From: Phorcus lineatus
Lineage: Eukaryota; Mollusca; Gastropoda; Trochida; Trochidae
Length of the DNA: 64,000 nt
Direction: 5' to 3'
Assembly: GCA_921293015.1 (NCBI GenBank)
Contig: OV121081.1
Location: 27,965,158-28,029,157 of the forward strand
The notes below the pieces were generated by a model. That model was not told the DNA's origin, did not search any database, and worked only from the letters and a program-made list of their open reading frames with translations. Below are positions 1 through 13,919 of the stretch, one piece after another. Each line of letters opens with the position of its first letter. Positions within the stretch are counted from its first letter, which is position 1. Made by a program: the position numbers and the translations under genes.

Positions 1-101
1 TGACTCTCATTTCTATAGGGACGCAACTTCATTTTGATGTTGACATCTCAGTTTGAAAGTCATTTGATCTAACAATAAATCTATGTATTTGTTAAATCTA
101 G

Positions 102-3100
102 AATGGTTGTGGGTGGAGTGGGATGGAGGTGGCAGGAACCGGTACAACTATACCCCTGAGAACGGGTATGATGTGCTGCTAGTGGACACACCCAGAGAAC
201 CTACCCCGGGTGGATTAGAGGTCGGCGTTAGAGTTGAACGAGGTAACAATCTGCTGACAAATAGACATTCCAAAGGTCAAATGTTGATCATATGGAGAGG
301 AAATTCTCTCCCGACCATGGTTTTACAAATAACAAGTCCAAGTGACAATTTAAGATCCCGTCTCCTATCTCGACTTAACTTTTTCCGAAATATGCCTTGA
401 CTAACCATTCTTGAAGAAAATTTAAGGCCTTTTCAGATGTTTTTTAATATATCAGTATGGCATTTTTGTTGACGTGATCAAAATTCCTATAATACACAAA
501 CACGTACATGAAACTGAAATATATTTCAAAGAAAAATAGATAAGAAGATATAAAGAAAATGGTTATTTTAAATTATAAATCATAAGCATTAAATATGACG
601 ATTATATATACGTTTTCATGAGGCACATTTCACCACACTCATTCATTCTGATCGTTCTTTCTAATTTCGATTTTGCTTAAACCCATCGATTTTCCCTTAA
701 ATACAAAGGATGATATTACATGGCGTATATTTTATGATACAAAAATATAATAAATTATTGAATCAAAGCTATTTTTTACCACATGGACGTATTCAGGACC
801 AGACTGGCATCACGGTGATGAAGATGGAGGGGTAGGATATTCGGGAGTCGTCATAAGGAAATATGGACAGACTCAAGTCAAGGTACCGGAAGGTTGCGCT
901 CTGTCGCAAGAATGCTTTTATTGAAGAACGAACACCGCCTTAATGTTACTTAATAGGTTCTTGATTGACATTTAGAATTTGGTAGTTATGATTACAGAGT
1001 TTCAACTTCCTTCAAATATATGGAAGAATATATGTTCTTCATATCTACCTAACTTTTCAACATAACGACCATAGGTTATTTCTTGCTTCTTTATCAGGTG
1101 AATTATAATTGCTTTTATCCTGATAAAAGGAGAAATAACTAGCCAAGACACATTGTAAAGATTTTAAAGATAACTAATTTTTTTCTAATAAAGGTAGTTT
1201 TTCAGTTCTATGAGTCCTGTAACAGATCGCACACTCTGGAAGTGTTGTAATAATCTTAACCCATTGTCTGCATACAACTTATTATATCTCACAAATGCAG
1301 AGACAAGTCTTGTATTGAAATTCAATGTCTAAGAAAACACGCCCTTTTTAAGGTCCGATGGGGCAATGGAAGGTTCAAAGACTATAACTTCGGAGGAAAT
1401 GGGAAATACGAGATTTCATGTTGGTGGGTATAAACGACATTATCTTATTCACATCTTGAGGACTCAAAGTCATTGTCTCAAGGCAAATTGTAATGCATGC
1501 CGGACAAATAGTTCACCACTCACTGAATATCCAATTTAAAGAGCTAATAGCTTACCTTTTTTCAAATACTAAAATAACAAAAAGGTGGTTAACTCAATGA
1601 AGAATGCGTCTGTCATAAGTATCGGCGCTACAATTACTAGATTTCCGGTGTTTCACACTCGTGATGGTATTGCACTTGATTCGGTACCTCATCGATCTGA
1701 AACGTCTTACGCCAATAAGCTACTTCATCCAAAACTGTAAAACGGGCATACAAATGAAAATCTTTTCAAGCGCGACAGGAAATATTTGTGTAAGTGATCA
1801 GATTTTGTTCGTGAAGAATAATTAGTTCAGTTTAGTTGCCTTACAATGAGACTATGACTTTAAAAGAAATGGTAACCTTAATTGACATTTTAAAATTGTA
1901 TGCAAGGAAGCATACACAATATGGCTTTCATTAAACTAATAAACAGTTAAGTTGCCTTACAAAAATGAGACTATGACTTTAATATTTCTTAATAGTCAGC
2001 ACTATAATGAATATTTTCGTATAAAAAAAGTTTTTAAAACTACCATTCCTATGATATTTCATTAAAAAGGACCAGTGACCATAAGAAAAACAACTCTAAT
2101 CCGGTTATATCCATAACTTATGTTTGAGTTCATTCAAGTACGACTTTGTTTGAACAGTGGCGACACTACAAGTTTTGGAGAGCGACGGACACAACCGGAT
2201 GATCCCTATACACGTGAACATGGTAAGAAGAATAAGAAAAATGTTTGTGGTTATTTTCAATTCTTTGAATTTACCTGATATTTTTATTGAAAATGGAATG
2301 GCATTTTAAACTAAACTAATACCATGGCGTACTTTTCATTTTAAGGTATTATCAGTTAGACAATATCACGATGAAGATTGGTGCGGTACTTTTTCTACAA
2401 AGAAATCCTTTCAAGTCCACAGCCGGCAGTCAACGGGTTGTTTTGGAGGAAACAAGAGAAGAGATCCTAATTTCTCCTTATCATTTCAGATCCACAAATC
2501 CCTCATGTTGTATAAGAGATAGGAGAAGTGACCTACAGTGTGACATGACTTGTATTATCTTCTTTTACTTTTAGGTCCACACCCACCTACAGAGTCAAGA
2601 TCTCCTGATGAAGAGAAAAAGGGAGAAGGGACCCTGGTCTGGCAGTGGAAGGATGATCTCCAGCAGTGGAGGTTGTATTCAGACGAGGACCAAGAGAAGA
2701 TCAACAAGGCCTATTCTAGGAAACCCGGCGGATCTTGTCTCGTACAAAGAGGAGGCGTCAGGTTTGTGTTTAGTCCAACGTCCGAAGAAAGGTGAAGGCA
2801 AATAGGAGAAAACTTTTTTAAAAGCAGTACCGCGTATTTAGAAAGAGTTATTTCTCCTATTTCTCCCAAATAAACATTAGTTTATGCCTAATGTATCTTC
2901 CTGAGAGTGTTATCTTTAAGTTTGATCAACAGTCTTATACTTCTGATAGGTGATTTTAATATTCGTTTTGTTTCAGTTATAGATTAATTCTACGAGACAT
3001 GACTGAAAAAGAAATTAACGGGGATGGTCGGCGGCATGTACGGAAAGTCTGTAAGTTTTTATTTTGTAGGTCCAAATCTTTCATTTCTATTTTTTCTATT

Positions 3101-4175
3101 TTGCGTAAAGTGTGAATGTATTTTTCATATCTGACGTTGAAAAATTTAATTTTTTATTACCTTTGAGTTTCATTCAGTTTGTTTTCTGCTTTTTCCTAAA
3201 CTTCCTTAGAGATAACGGATGTATATGATTATAACGTACATAATAGAAATTATTAACAAGATAACGTGAATATATGCATATGGACAAACTGCATCACCTG
3301 TATAAAAACATACATAAAGCATAAATGTGATGCTTTGAAATTGTTACGATAATCTAAACAAATTTATCGCTCATGAATTGAAAAATGTAGATTTTGTGAA
3401 TAATTTCATCAAAACAAGATATCTAATGTTGACTTTTAAAAATTTACTACTTAAGTTGGTTATTTTTAGCAAAAATAACTATTGCTTTTGTACCGAAACT
3501 ACGCGATAAATTTATGGTTTCCGATATCAATAACAACATTTCTAGTACCAAGTTGACTCGCGCACATCAAAATACTTTTTACATTGCAAATAGGAACTAT
3601 TGGTTGTTGAAATGTTCTCCATTTTCATCAACAGTTATTGACATATTTGGACAGAAAACGCTATCATCATACGAATTTGCAGGAATTGGAATTCATTTCG
3701 GATTTATTGAGTTTTGACCAGATTTGTTATTAGGCCTCTTCTATTGAATTTGTGATTCTCCGAACTTTGTGATTTTGACGTTTCATATGGCTGTAACAAC
3801 TGAATTTTGACTAGAAGAAAGACATATACGTGTGACCAGTTGGCTTGAAAGAACTGAATTACTCAAATTACAACTACCAATATTCACTTTTGTCTCTAAG
3901 GATAGATGTTTCATGACACTTCAATAACAAAGTTTTGTAACTGTGAATACCCGAAAGAGCGAAACATAACGGCTACATTATGATTCTCTTATATCAAATA
4001 ATCCTTTTTCTTGCATATTGTTTTTTTTTCTAACCCAGCAACCTTTTTTTGTAACAAAACATGGGCCGGGGTTGCTTAACTTTTGTTCATGAGTATATGA
4101 TGCTTTTGACAGATTCTATTTCCTTTCGCCAAATGATTACATTGATTGGTATAATACATTCGTTATTAAAATATT

Positions 4176-4222
<47 letters not shown>

Positions 4223-4311
4223 AAAAGATCACTTACCGTCAATTTTTATTTGTTGCAGGGATGACCGATGAAGAACTGGCCAACATGAAGAAATTAGAAA
4301 ATTTACTGTAG
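102..4311 (+). CDS. MIB/HERC2-repeat and WWE-domain protein, 3' part of gene
   Basis: Seven exons fit: 102-242, 797-882, 1353-1423, 2158-2222, 2575-2791, 2977-3050, 4259-4311, with stop TAG at 4309-4311. They give 234 residues; the 5' end lies outside the window. Exon 1 holds the second half of a MIB/HERC2 domain (VEWDGGGRNRYNY, then GYDVLLVD). Exons 1-3 make a second one (VRVERGPDWHHGDEDGG, then VRWGNGRFKDYNF). Exons 5-6 encode a WWE domain (LVWQWKDDLQQWRLY, then YRLILRDM). The C-terminus is a short charged tail. MIB/HERC2 domains occur in Mind bomb and HERC2 E3 ligases, and WWE domains bind ADP-ribose units or occur in E3 ligases and PARPs. A role in ubiquitin or ADP-ribose signalling is inferred; no catalytic RING, HECT or PARP domain is visible here. 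Exon 4 is the weakest part because it has no domain match, but its phase closes the frame. Confidence 0.87.
4180..4219. repeat. (TA)n microsatellite
   Basis: About 20 uninterrupted TA units in the last intron of the MIB/WWE gene, about 40 bases upstream of the final acceptor. Confidence 0.95.
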
Positions 4312-4337
4312 TTGCTGTTATCCTTTGGTTTTGGACA

Positions 4338-4343
4338 AATAAA
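4338..4343 (+). promoter_or_regulatory. Poly(A) signal AATAAA of the MIB/WWE gene
   Basis: Perfect AATAAA, 27 bases after the stop codon at 4311. The short 3' UTR would end before the minisatellite that begins near 4440. Confidence 0.6.
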
Positions 4344-4439
4344 TCAAGTAGTATTTTAAGGAATTAGTTGAAAAATATCTCAGGACTCAACAAGAGTTGA
4401 ATAGTCATCTAGAACTGAAAATCATCTGCTCGTCTGTAT

Positions 4440-5990
4440 TAGGTATTCAACCAACATTTTGATACCGTTACATGCTGAAAGTTTGATATTTACAAAAGTT
4501 ATGATACCATTATATGCTGAAGGTTAGATAATTAGAAGGGCATTGATACCGTAGCATGTTGCATTTTTTGAAGGTTTGAAATTTAGAAAGGCTCGATACT
4601 GTAGCATGCTGAAGGTTAGATAATTAGAAGGGCTCTGATACCGTTACATGCTGAAGGTTGGATATTTAGAACGGCTCTGAAACTCTAGCATGCTGAAGGT
4701 TGGATATTTAGAACGGCTCTGAAACAGTAACATGCTGAAGGTTGGATATTCAGAACGGCTCTGAAACCCTAGCATGCTGAAGGTTGGATATTTAGAACGG
4801 CTCTGATACTGTAGTGTGTTGAAGGTTTGATAATTAGAAGGGCTCTGATACCGTTACATGCTGAAGGTTAGAACGGCTCTGAAACCGTAACATGCTGAAG
4901 GTTGGATATTCAGAACGGCTCTGAAACCCTAGCATGCTGAAGGTTGGATATTTAGAACGGCTCTGATACTGTAGTGTGTTGAAGGTTTGATAATTAGAAG
5001 GGCTCTGATACCGTTACATGCTGAAGGTTGGATATTTAATACGGCTCTGAAACCCTAGCATGCTGAAGGTTGGATATTTAGAACGGCTCTGAAACCCTAG
5101 CATGCTGAAGGTTGGATATTTAGAACGGCTCTGAAACCGTGACATGCTGAAGGTTGGATATTCAGAACGGCTCTGAAACCCTAGCATGCTGAAGGTTGGA
5201 TATTTAGAACGGCTCTGATACTGTAGTGTGTTGAAGGTTTGATAATTGGAAGGGCTCTGAAACCGTAGCATGCTGAAGGTTGGATATTTAGAACGGCTCT
5301 GAAACTCTAGCATGCTGAAGGTTGGATATTTAGAAGGGCTCTGATACTGTAGTGTGTTGAAGGTTGGATATTTAGAACAGCTCTGAAACCGTAGGATGCT
5401 GAAGGTTGGATATTTAGAAAAGCTCTGATACCGTTACATGCTGAAGGTTGGATATTTAATACGGCTCTGAAACCCTAGCATGCTGAAGCTTGGATATTTA
5501 GAACGGCTCTGAAACTCTAGCATGCTGAAGGTTAGATATTTAGAACGGCTCTGATACTGTAGTGTGTTGAAGGTTGGATAATTAGAAGGGCTCTGATACC
5601 GTTACATGCTGAAGGTTGGATATTTCATACGGCTCTGAAACCCTAGCATGCTGAAGGTTGGATATTTAGAACGGCTCTGAAACCCTAGCATACTGAAGGT
5701 TGGATATTTAGAACGGCTCTGAAACCCTAGCATGCTGAAGGTTAGATATTTAGAACGGCTCTGAAACCCTAGCATGCTGAAGCTTGGATATTCAGAACGG
5801 CTCTGAAACCCTAGCATGCTGAAGGTTTGATATTTAGAGCAGCTCTAAAACCGTAGCATGCTGAAGGTTGGATATTCAGAACAGCTCTGAAACCGTGGCA
5901 TGCTGAAATTTTTATATTCAGAACGGCTCTGATAATGTGGAATGCTAAAGGTTGGGTATTTATAAAAGCTCTGATATCCTAGCATACTGT
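4440..5990. repeat. 42-bp minisatellite, about 36 copies
   Basis: Tandem units of about 42 bp, each with CTGAAGGTTGGATATTTAGA followed by an ACGGCTCTGAAACC-like segment and a GCATG box. The unit is a multiple of three, so the minus strand shows accidental open frames repeating MLGFQSRSKYPTFS. A variant with GTAGTGTGTTGAAGG recurs near 4801, 4963, 5214, 5341 and 5556, which indicates higher-order amplification. The array decays toward 5990. No start context, splice sites or known domain suggest coding. Confidence 0.95.
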
Positions 5991-8900
5991 AAGGTTAGAA
6001 ACCCTTGAAATATTTGGTGGTGGTGGTGGACAAATCAGGTTTCAAAGGAACGAAGATACAAGAGGAACCGATTGGAAAAGTTCGGTATAAAATGAAATGA
6101 AACATGAACTGTTACAGTTTTTTGTGTCTTGATACTTATGGTATTGTAGATATGATAAACATTTTGTTTTCTATGGAGTGATTAGAAGATGTTTTGAGGT
6201 TCTTGGTGAAAAGTTATCTGTAATTTGACATTATGACACATCTTTATTTATAAATGGAATATTTTATTAAACATTTAATTTTTTTGTGAATGAAAACCAT
6301 TGAATGTTTATTGTCATTTTGATTTTGCAAATAATTCTTGATTGAGATGAATAGAATATCATTGTTGTTATATTACCCTAAAGTCAAAGAAGTACAAGAA
6401 CTATGATAATGATATATTTTAAAGATAATTGGATAATAGGTTTTTAATTAAGTAATCATATCACCTGGTGAAGTCTCGTACGGGAAGTTTACGCACTAGG
6501 TAATTTTTATTTCGTACATTAATTTTTCATTCAAAGTTAAATTGTCATGGGTATGCACAAGCCCAGGATTTCATCATGCATCTACGGTGTCAAAATGATC
6601 ATCTGCTTTAGCCATTACATGACGAAATAAATCAACTTATAATCTCTATTTTTCGTTTCAAAGCAAAGGCACTCATGAAAATTGCAATTTTCAACCCCGG
6701 AAATTTATATTATAGCCTACCAAGCCTAGTGAACATTAGACCACAAAAAGCTATCTCTACTTGAATTTACAGGACAGTGTAATTTAAACATAGTCTTATG
6801 TAATGGTGAATTTGGGATTTGAAAACACGCCAAAAGCTTGTTCTAACGCCTCTCAAAAACGGTATTCAACAATCATAATCGGAAATCGAAATCTGAAAAT
6901 ACAAATCTAGTGAAAACATCTTTGAAATATACGTGTCAGTGCATAGTGAAAGTTATCAAACGTTGTTGGGCATGCAAATTCGACGAGTTGACTTCACCTT
7001 ATGATCATCAACGCTATTCAAATATTAAATAATTTTAATAATTTAAATTCAAAAAGTTTAATTTTAAGACCCATTGATGTATAAACTTGTGAAAAAGTAT
7101 TGATATTACATTATCAAGAAGTAAGTACATGTATATCACTGGTTTTAAGCTACACTCTCTGAAAAGATCATAAGGTCAATAACATGTACAGAAGGTAGAA
7201 CCAACCCTCCCATACAACATACACTCGTAACATCATGACACAAATTCTATTGCTTAGATTTACAGCCGAACGAAATCACTCGCTACAAAGTATACACAGT
7301 GTTTGAGGAGTTAGCTCCCTTTATAAGCAGCACCACAAATAGACCACACTGAGGTCATCCTGTCTCAGGGTAAGAAGAGTGGAGCGTCAGCTATACATGT
7401 ACATCTCACCCTGAGACAGGATGCACTGACGACACCTAGTCTAGTACAACTGTGAGTCGACAACAAAGTTCTGAATGGTGTATTGTATAGTCTAGAACGG
7501 GGTTATCTCCCTTTTAACACCATCTGTCGTCAACTCTGGAGCATTTGTGTACCTGCATATCAATATATCTTTACAGAAGTTGTATATGAGACATGGTATA
7601 ATGAATAAGAAATCGATCAGAACACGGAAATGATTAACAACAAAGATCGAACTGTCATTTCTACGTTTAGCCGTTTGATATCTCTCCAAGTGGTTTTAAA
7701 ATATTTATTTCATGAAGGTAACATGAACTGGATTGGTCAACAAGCTTATAAAATTTACGTGAAAACCGCACCAGCATCAAATATCTGTGAGACATGATCT
7801 CTCTAAGCGTTCCTTGTCTGTTGCTTAATGATAGTCGTTTCTGTATGCGAGAAGTATTAGGGTTTTTTATATGACAGTATGTAATAAGACTTATAATTTT
7901 TTCATTAGATACCTAAACTGGTCAATATCTGGAAAACTGTACACCTTGGAATTTACAATTGTTGTGTATTATCAATATTCCGTTTACATATTTCCTGGTA
8001 TGGTGATTTTGTGTAATCAGCTTGTTGATTTTTATAATGCTGTTACTACTGGAATATCACTTTACATATGTTTTCCAATACTCATGTGTCGATTTTTCCC
8101 TGTATGCTGACTCTTAAAAAAGTGAAATAGAAAAATGAGATCCCTATCCATATGTTAGGATACATTTGTCAGTTGGTCATTAATTTTATGTTGGCGTGTC
8201 ACAGTACGTATTTGTGCCATTTTGTCATTAAGTACATGTCCGTTTGTCATGTGACATGTCAAAACGGCATGATAATTGTTTGTGTTATGTTTACCTATTA
8301 CATCTTAATATCAATGGAAATATTTTAAGAATTATGCACCTGTAATTACAAAATGTCTTAACGAAATCCGCCCTCATCTATCTACCATGTTGACATACAA
8401 ATGTCAGTTTGTCATATGATATGTCAGAGGGGCCTAAGAAATGTTTCTGTATGTCCTTCTATCAAATGAATACAATATCACTTAGTTTCCATTTCCACTT
8501 TCTTGAAGCTTCATATTACTACAACACAGAAGAAATGATCTGAGCATATTACTGAAATCAATTCACCATTACATATTCAAATCTGGCGGTTTGGACATTT
8601 CATAAGTTTAATAATAATGACTGTCAAACAAAGGAATTGATATTCATGATTAACCATTACTTACTTTGATGTAAAATTTAAAAAAATATGTTTATATTTC
8701 ATCATCTGTACTAAACATTTGTTGGTTAAGAACTATCCGTATCATCTGTATTTAATTCATTTTGGATATGCAAATGAATTGATCCATTAATGAATTGTAT
8801 ACGTATCTTCATGAATAAAATGTTTAAATCCTATTATGGTTCAATTGTTAAATGCTTCTCGGCAATATGGTAATAACATCTTTCTAACCTAATATCGTAA

Positions 8901-9668
8901 GTAATTAGAAAAGACTAGTATATAGAGAGAGTAGTTTTTTCCATATACACATTACCTACGTTTTTCTTTCGATATCGAGTACCTCTGATAAATAACTGTG
9001 TCTTACAATACGCATTAAGATGTTGTTATCAATGAAAGAGAATTGCTGAAAATGAGACCTCATTGCATTTATATATACACATAAGAAAGATGAAACTCGC
9101 GTAAATTAATGTTTAACATATTTATTTCCCGATAGTTTACAAGTTTTAAATGAGATTTGCCAACGAGCTAACAATGCATGTGCTAAGGACTCAATAAATA
9201 AATAAAATAAATACAATTTTAATACACACAATACATAATTAGACATATGGAGTAGATTCCTACCAGTATCCTTACATCAAGAAAATAATATCTAGAAGGC
9301 AAAACATTTTGTTAAAAATTATCAAAATCTAGAAATTTTGATAATGAGATCATGTACAAATTACCATTAAAGTTTGATTGCAAGTCGTATCCTTTATAAT
9401 GGTATTCTTGTTTTGTCGAATATCATTATCGGTATATAATTTGCATTTTAAAATATTGATAAATTCAACAGTACGTACATGTACTTTCTTCTCATTCAAA
9501 TACCAAAATATAGGTGTGTGGTTTTGTCTGAACAAAGTTTCAAACTCAGTCTTTAATTGTTATCAAAGAACAATGATATATAAATATAAAAATGAAGGTA
9601 TCACACAATTTAAACTGCACAAAACTTTAAAACTTTACAAACATCAACTCTTCTGCACCACAAAAATG
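5341..9668. repeat. Segmental tandem duplication, copy 1
   Basis: This block (the last part of the 42-bp array plus about 3.7 kb of unique flank) is repeated almost base for base from 9669 on. The join is visible at 9669, where the flank runs directly into minisatellite sequence matching 5341. The copies differ by scattered substitutions and indels, including the (AT) tract near 13347 present only in copy 2. I see no exon or conserved protein domain in either copy. Confidence 0.93.
7356..7423. repeat. Perfect 16-bp stem-loop in duplication copy 1
   Basis: CATCCTGTCTCAGGGT at 7356-7371 is the exact reverse complement of 7408-7423, with a 36-base loop. The equivalent at about 11601-11662 in copy 2 has a damaged right arm. 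Confidence 0.8.
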
Positions 9669-10280
9669 CTGATACTGTAGTGTGTTGAAGGTTGGATATT
9701 TAGAACGGCTCTGAAACCGTAGGATGCTGAAGGTTGGACATTTAGAACGGCTCTGATACCGTTACATGCTGAAGGTTGGATATTTAATACGGCTCTGAAA
9801 CCCTAGCATGCTGAAGCTTGGATATTTAGAACGGCTCTGAAACTCTAGCATGCTGAAGGTTGGATATTTAGAACGGCTCTGATACTGTAGTGTGTTGAAG
9901 GTTGGATAATTAGAAGGGCTCTGATACCGTTACATGCTGAAGGTTTGATATTTAATACGGCTCTGAAACCCTAGCATGCTGAAGGTTGGATATTTAGAAC
10001 GGCTCTGAAACCCTAGCATGCTGAAGGTTAGATATTTAGAACGGCTCTGAAACCCTAGCATGCTGAAGCTTGGATATTCAGAACGGCTCTGAAACCGTAG
10101 CATGCTGAAGGTTTGATATTCAGAGCAGCTCTAAAACCGTAGCATGCTGAAGGTTGGATATTCAGAACAGCTCTGAAACCGTGGCATGCTGAAATTTTTA
10201 TATTCAGAACGGCTCTGATAATGTGGAATGCTAAAGGTTGGGTATTTATAAAAGCTCTGATATCCTAGCATACTGTAAGG
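9669..10280. repeat. 42-bp minisatellite, second array
   Basis: About 14-15 units of the same 42-bp family as at 4440-5990. The order of variants matches the distal part of the first array, as expected if it was copied with the segmental duplication. Confidence 0.93.
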
Positions 10281-13200
10281 TTAGAAACCCTTGAAATATT
10301 TGGTGGTGGTGGTGGACAAATCAGGTTTCAAAGGAACGAAGATACAAGAGGAACCGATTGGAAAAGTTCGGTATAAAATGAAATGAAACATGAACTGTTA
10401 CAGTGTTTTGTGTCTTGATACTTATGGTATTGTAGATATGATAAACATTTTGTTTTCTATGGAGTGATTAGAAGATATTTTGAGGTTCTTGGTGAAAAGT
10501 TATCTGTAATTTGACATTATGACACATCTTTATTTATAAATGGAATTTCGTATTAAACATTTAATTTTTGTAAATGAAAACCATTGAATGTTTATTGTAA
10601 TTTTGATTTTTCAAATAATTCTTGATTATGATGAATAGAATAGCATTGTTGTTATATTAGCATAAATTCAAAGAAGTACAAGAACTATGATAATGATATA
10701 ACTTAAAGGTAATTGGATAATAGGTTTTTAATGAAGTAGTCATATCACCTGGTGAAGTCTCGAACGGGAAATTTACGCACTAGGTCATTTTTATTTCGAA
10801 CAATAATTTTTCATTTCAAGTTATGTTGTCATGGGTATGCACAATCCCAGGATTTCATCATGCATCCCGGATGTCATGATGATCACCTGCTTCATCCATG
10901 ACATGACGACCTAAATCAACTTTTAATCTCTATTTTTCGTTTTAAATCAAAGCAAAGGCACTCATGAAAATTGCAATTTTCAACACCGGAAATTTTTATT
11001 TTAGACTACCAAGCCTAGTGAACATTAGACCACCAAAGCTATATCTACTTGAAGTTACAGGAAAGTTGATTGTTTAAACATAGTTTTATGTAATGGTGAA
11101 TTTTGGATTTGAAAACACGCCAAAAGCTTGTTCTAACGCCTCTCCAAAACGGAATTCAACAAGCTTGATACAAAGCATAATCGGAAATCGAAATCGGAAA
11201 ATCTAGTGAAAACATCTTTGTGATATACGTATCAATGCACGAGTTCACCTTATGATCATCAACGCTATTCAAATATTAACTAATTTTAAATAATTTTGAA
11301 AATTTAATTTTAAGACCAATTGATGTATAAACTGGTGAAAAAGTATTGATATTACATTATCAAGAAGTAAGTACATGTATATCACTGGTTTTAAGCTACA
11401 CTCTCTGAAAAGATCTTAAGGTCAATAACATGCACAGAAGGTAGAACCAACCCTCCCATACAACATACACTCGTAACATCATGACACAAATTCTATTGCT
11501 TAGATTTACAGCCGAACGAAATCACTCGCTACAAAGTATACACAGTGTTTGAGGAGTTAGCTCCCTTTATAAGCAGCACACAAATAGACCACACTGAGGT
11601 CATCCTGTCTCAGGGTAAGAAGAGTGGAGCGTCAGCTATACGTCTCAAACTGAGACAGGATTCACTAAGGACACCTAGTCTAGTACAACTGTGAGTCGAC
11701 AACGAAGTTCTGAATGGTGTATTGTATAGTCTAGAACGGGGTTATCTCCCTTTTAACACCATCTGTCGTCAACTCTGGAGCATTTGTGTACCTGCATATC
11801 AATATATCTTTTAAAATACAGAAGTTGTATATGAGACATGGTATAATGAATAAGATATCGATCAGAACACGGAAATGATTATCAACAAAGATCGAACTGT
11901 CATTTCTACGTTTAGCCGTTTGATCTCTCCAAGTGGTTTTAAAATATTTATTTCATGAAGGTAACATGAACTGGATTGGTCAACAAGCTTATAAAAAATT
12001 ACGTGAAAATCGCACCAGCATCAAATATCTCTGAGACATGATCTCTTCAAGCGTTCCTTGTTTGTTGCTTAATGATAGTCGTTTCTGTATGCGAGAAGTA
12101 TTGGCGTTTTTTGCCGACACGTTTTTTATATGTCAGTATGTAATATGACGTATCATTTTGTCATACCTAAACTGGTCAATGTCTGGTAAGCTGTACAATT
12201 GTTGTGTATTATCAATATTCCGTTTACATATTTCCTGGTATGTTGACTTTGTGTAATCAGCTTGTTGATTTTTATAATGCTGTTACTACTGGAATATCAC
12301 TTTACATATTTTTTCCAATACTCATGTGTCAATTTTCCCTGTATGCTGACTCTTAAAAAAGTGAATTTAAAAAAATGAGATCCCTATCCGTATGTTAGGA
12401 TACATTTGTCAAATGGTCATTTAATATATGTTGGCGTGTCACAATACGTATTTATGCCATTTTGTCATTAAGTACATGTCCGTTTGTCATGTGACATGTC
12501 AAAAGGGCATGATAATTGTTTGTGTTAAATTTTCTTATTACATCTTAATACCAATGGAATTATTTTAATAATTATACGCCTGTAATTACAAAATGTCTTG
12601 ACGAAACCCGCCCTCATCTATCTACCATGTTGACATACGAATGTCAGTTTGTCATATGACATGTCAGAGGGGTCTAAGAAATGTTTCTGTATGTCCTTCT
12701 ATCAAATGAATACAATATCACTTAGTTTCCATTTCCACTTTCTTGAAGCTTCATATTACTACAACACAGAAGCAATGATCTGAACAAATTACTGAAATCA
12801 ATTCACCATTACATATTCAAATCTGGCGGTTTGGACATTTCATAAGTTTAATAATAATGACTGACAAACAAAGGAATTGATATTCATGTATTACCATTAC
12901 TTACTTTGCTGTAAAATTAAAAAAATATGTTTATATTTCATCATCTGTACTAAACGTTTGTTGGTTAAGAACTATCCTTATCTGTATTTAATTCATTTTT
13001 GATATGCAAATGAATTGTAGCGGCCTTTAAATAAGCCCTTCGAAGATTGTTGGCCGATCCATTAATGAATTGTATCTTCATGAATAAAATGTTTAAATCC
13101 TATTATGGTTCAATTGTTAAATGCTTCTCGGCAATATGGTAATAACATCTTTCTAACTTAATATCGTAAGTAATTAGAAAAGACTAGTATATAGAGAGAG

Positions 13201-13346
13201 TAATTTTTTCCATATACACATTACCTACGTTTTTGTTTCGATATCGTGTACCTCTGATACTAAACTGTGTCTGATAATAAAAATTTAGATGTTGTTAACA
13301 ATGAAAGAGAATTGCTGAAAATGATACCTCATTGCAATTGTATAAA

Positions 13347-13373
13347 ATATATATATATATATATATATATATA
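13347..13373. repeat. (AT)n microsatellite
   Basis: About 13 AT units in duplication copy 2; copy 1 has only a short TATATATAC run at the matching place near 9070. Confidence 0.9.
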
Positions 13374-13913
13374 ATAAGAAAGATGAGACTCGCGTAAATT
13401 AATGTTTTACATATTTATTTCACGATAGTTTACACGTTTTGGATGAGATTTGCCAACGAGCTAACAATGCTAAGGACTTTCCCTTATAAATAAATAAAAT
13501 AAATACAGTTTTAATACATACAATACAGAATTAGCCATATGGATGAAGATTCCTACCAGTATCCTTACATCAAGAAAATAATATCCAGAAGGTAAAACAT
13601 TTTGTTAAAAATTATTAAAATCTAGAAATTTCAATGATGAAATCATGTACATATTACCATTAAAGTTTAATTGTAAGTCGTATCCTTTATAATGGAAATA
13701 TTTGTTTTGTCGAATATCATTTTAAAAAATTGATAAATTCAACAGTACGTACATGTACTTTCTTCTCATTAAAATACCAAAATATAGGTGTGTGGTTGTG
13801 TCCGAAGAAAGTTTCAAACTCGGTGGAAAATACTGATACTGAAAACTTATATCAAAAGATAAATATTTGAATGTTTAAAACATCCAAAACAGTGCCTTTA
13901 CATTTTATTAAAG

Positions 13914-13919
13914 ATTTAT
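13914..13919 (-). promoter_or_regulatory. Possible poly(A) signal of cadherin-like gene A
   Basis: TTTATT on the plus strand reads AATAAA on the minus strand, about 190 bases downstream of the gene A stop at 14111. It lies in the segment that duplication copy 1 lacks. AATAAA also occurs by chance in AT-rich DNA, so this is tentative. Confidence 0.4.

Noticed and set aside
5014..5817. Open frames on the minus strand with MLGFQSRSKYPTFS repeats as a repeat-protein gene
   Set aside because: They follow the 42-bp tandem unit, which is divisible by three. They are broken by unit-length changes and have no splice sites, start context or domain.
4440..5990. CRISPR array
   Set aside because: Units are directly adjacent without unique spacers, and the locus is eukaryotic; it is a minisatellite.
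7871..8110. 79-codon hydrophobic open frame as a small membrane protein
   Set aside because: The matching sequence in the duplicated copy (near 12130-12350) carries indels that destroy the frame, and there is no family match.
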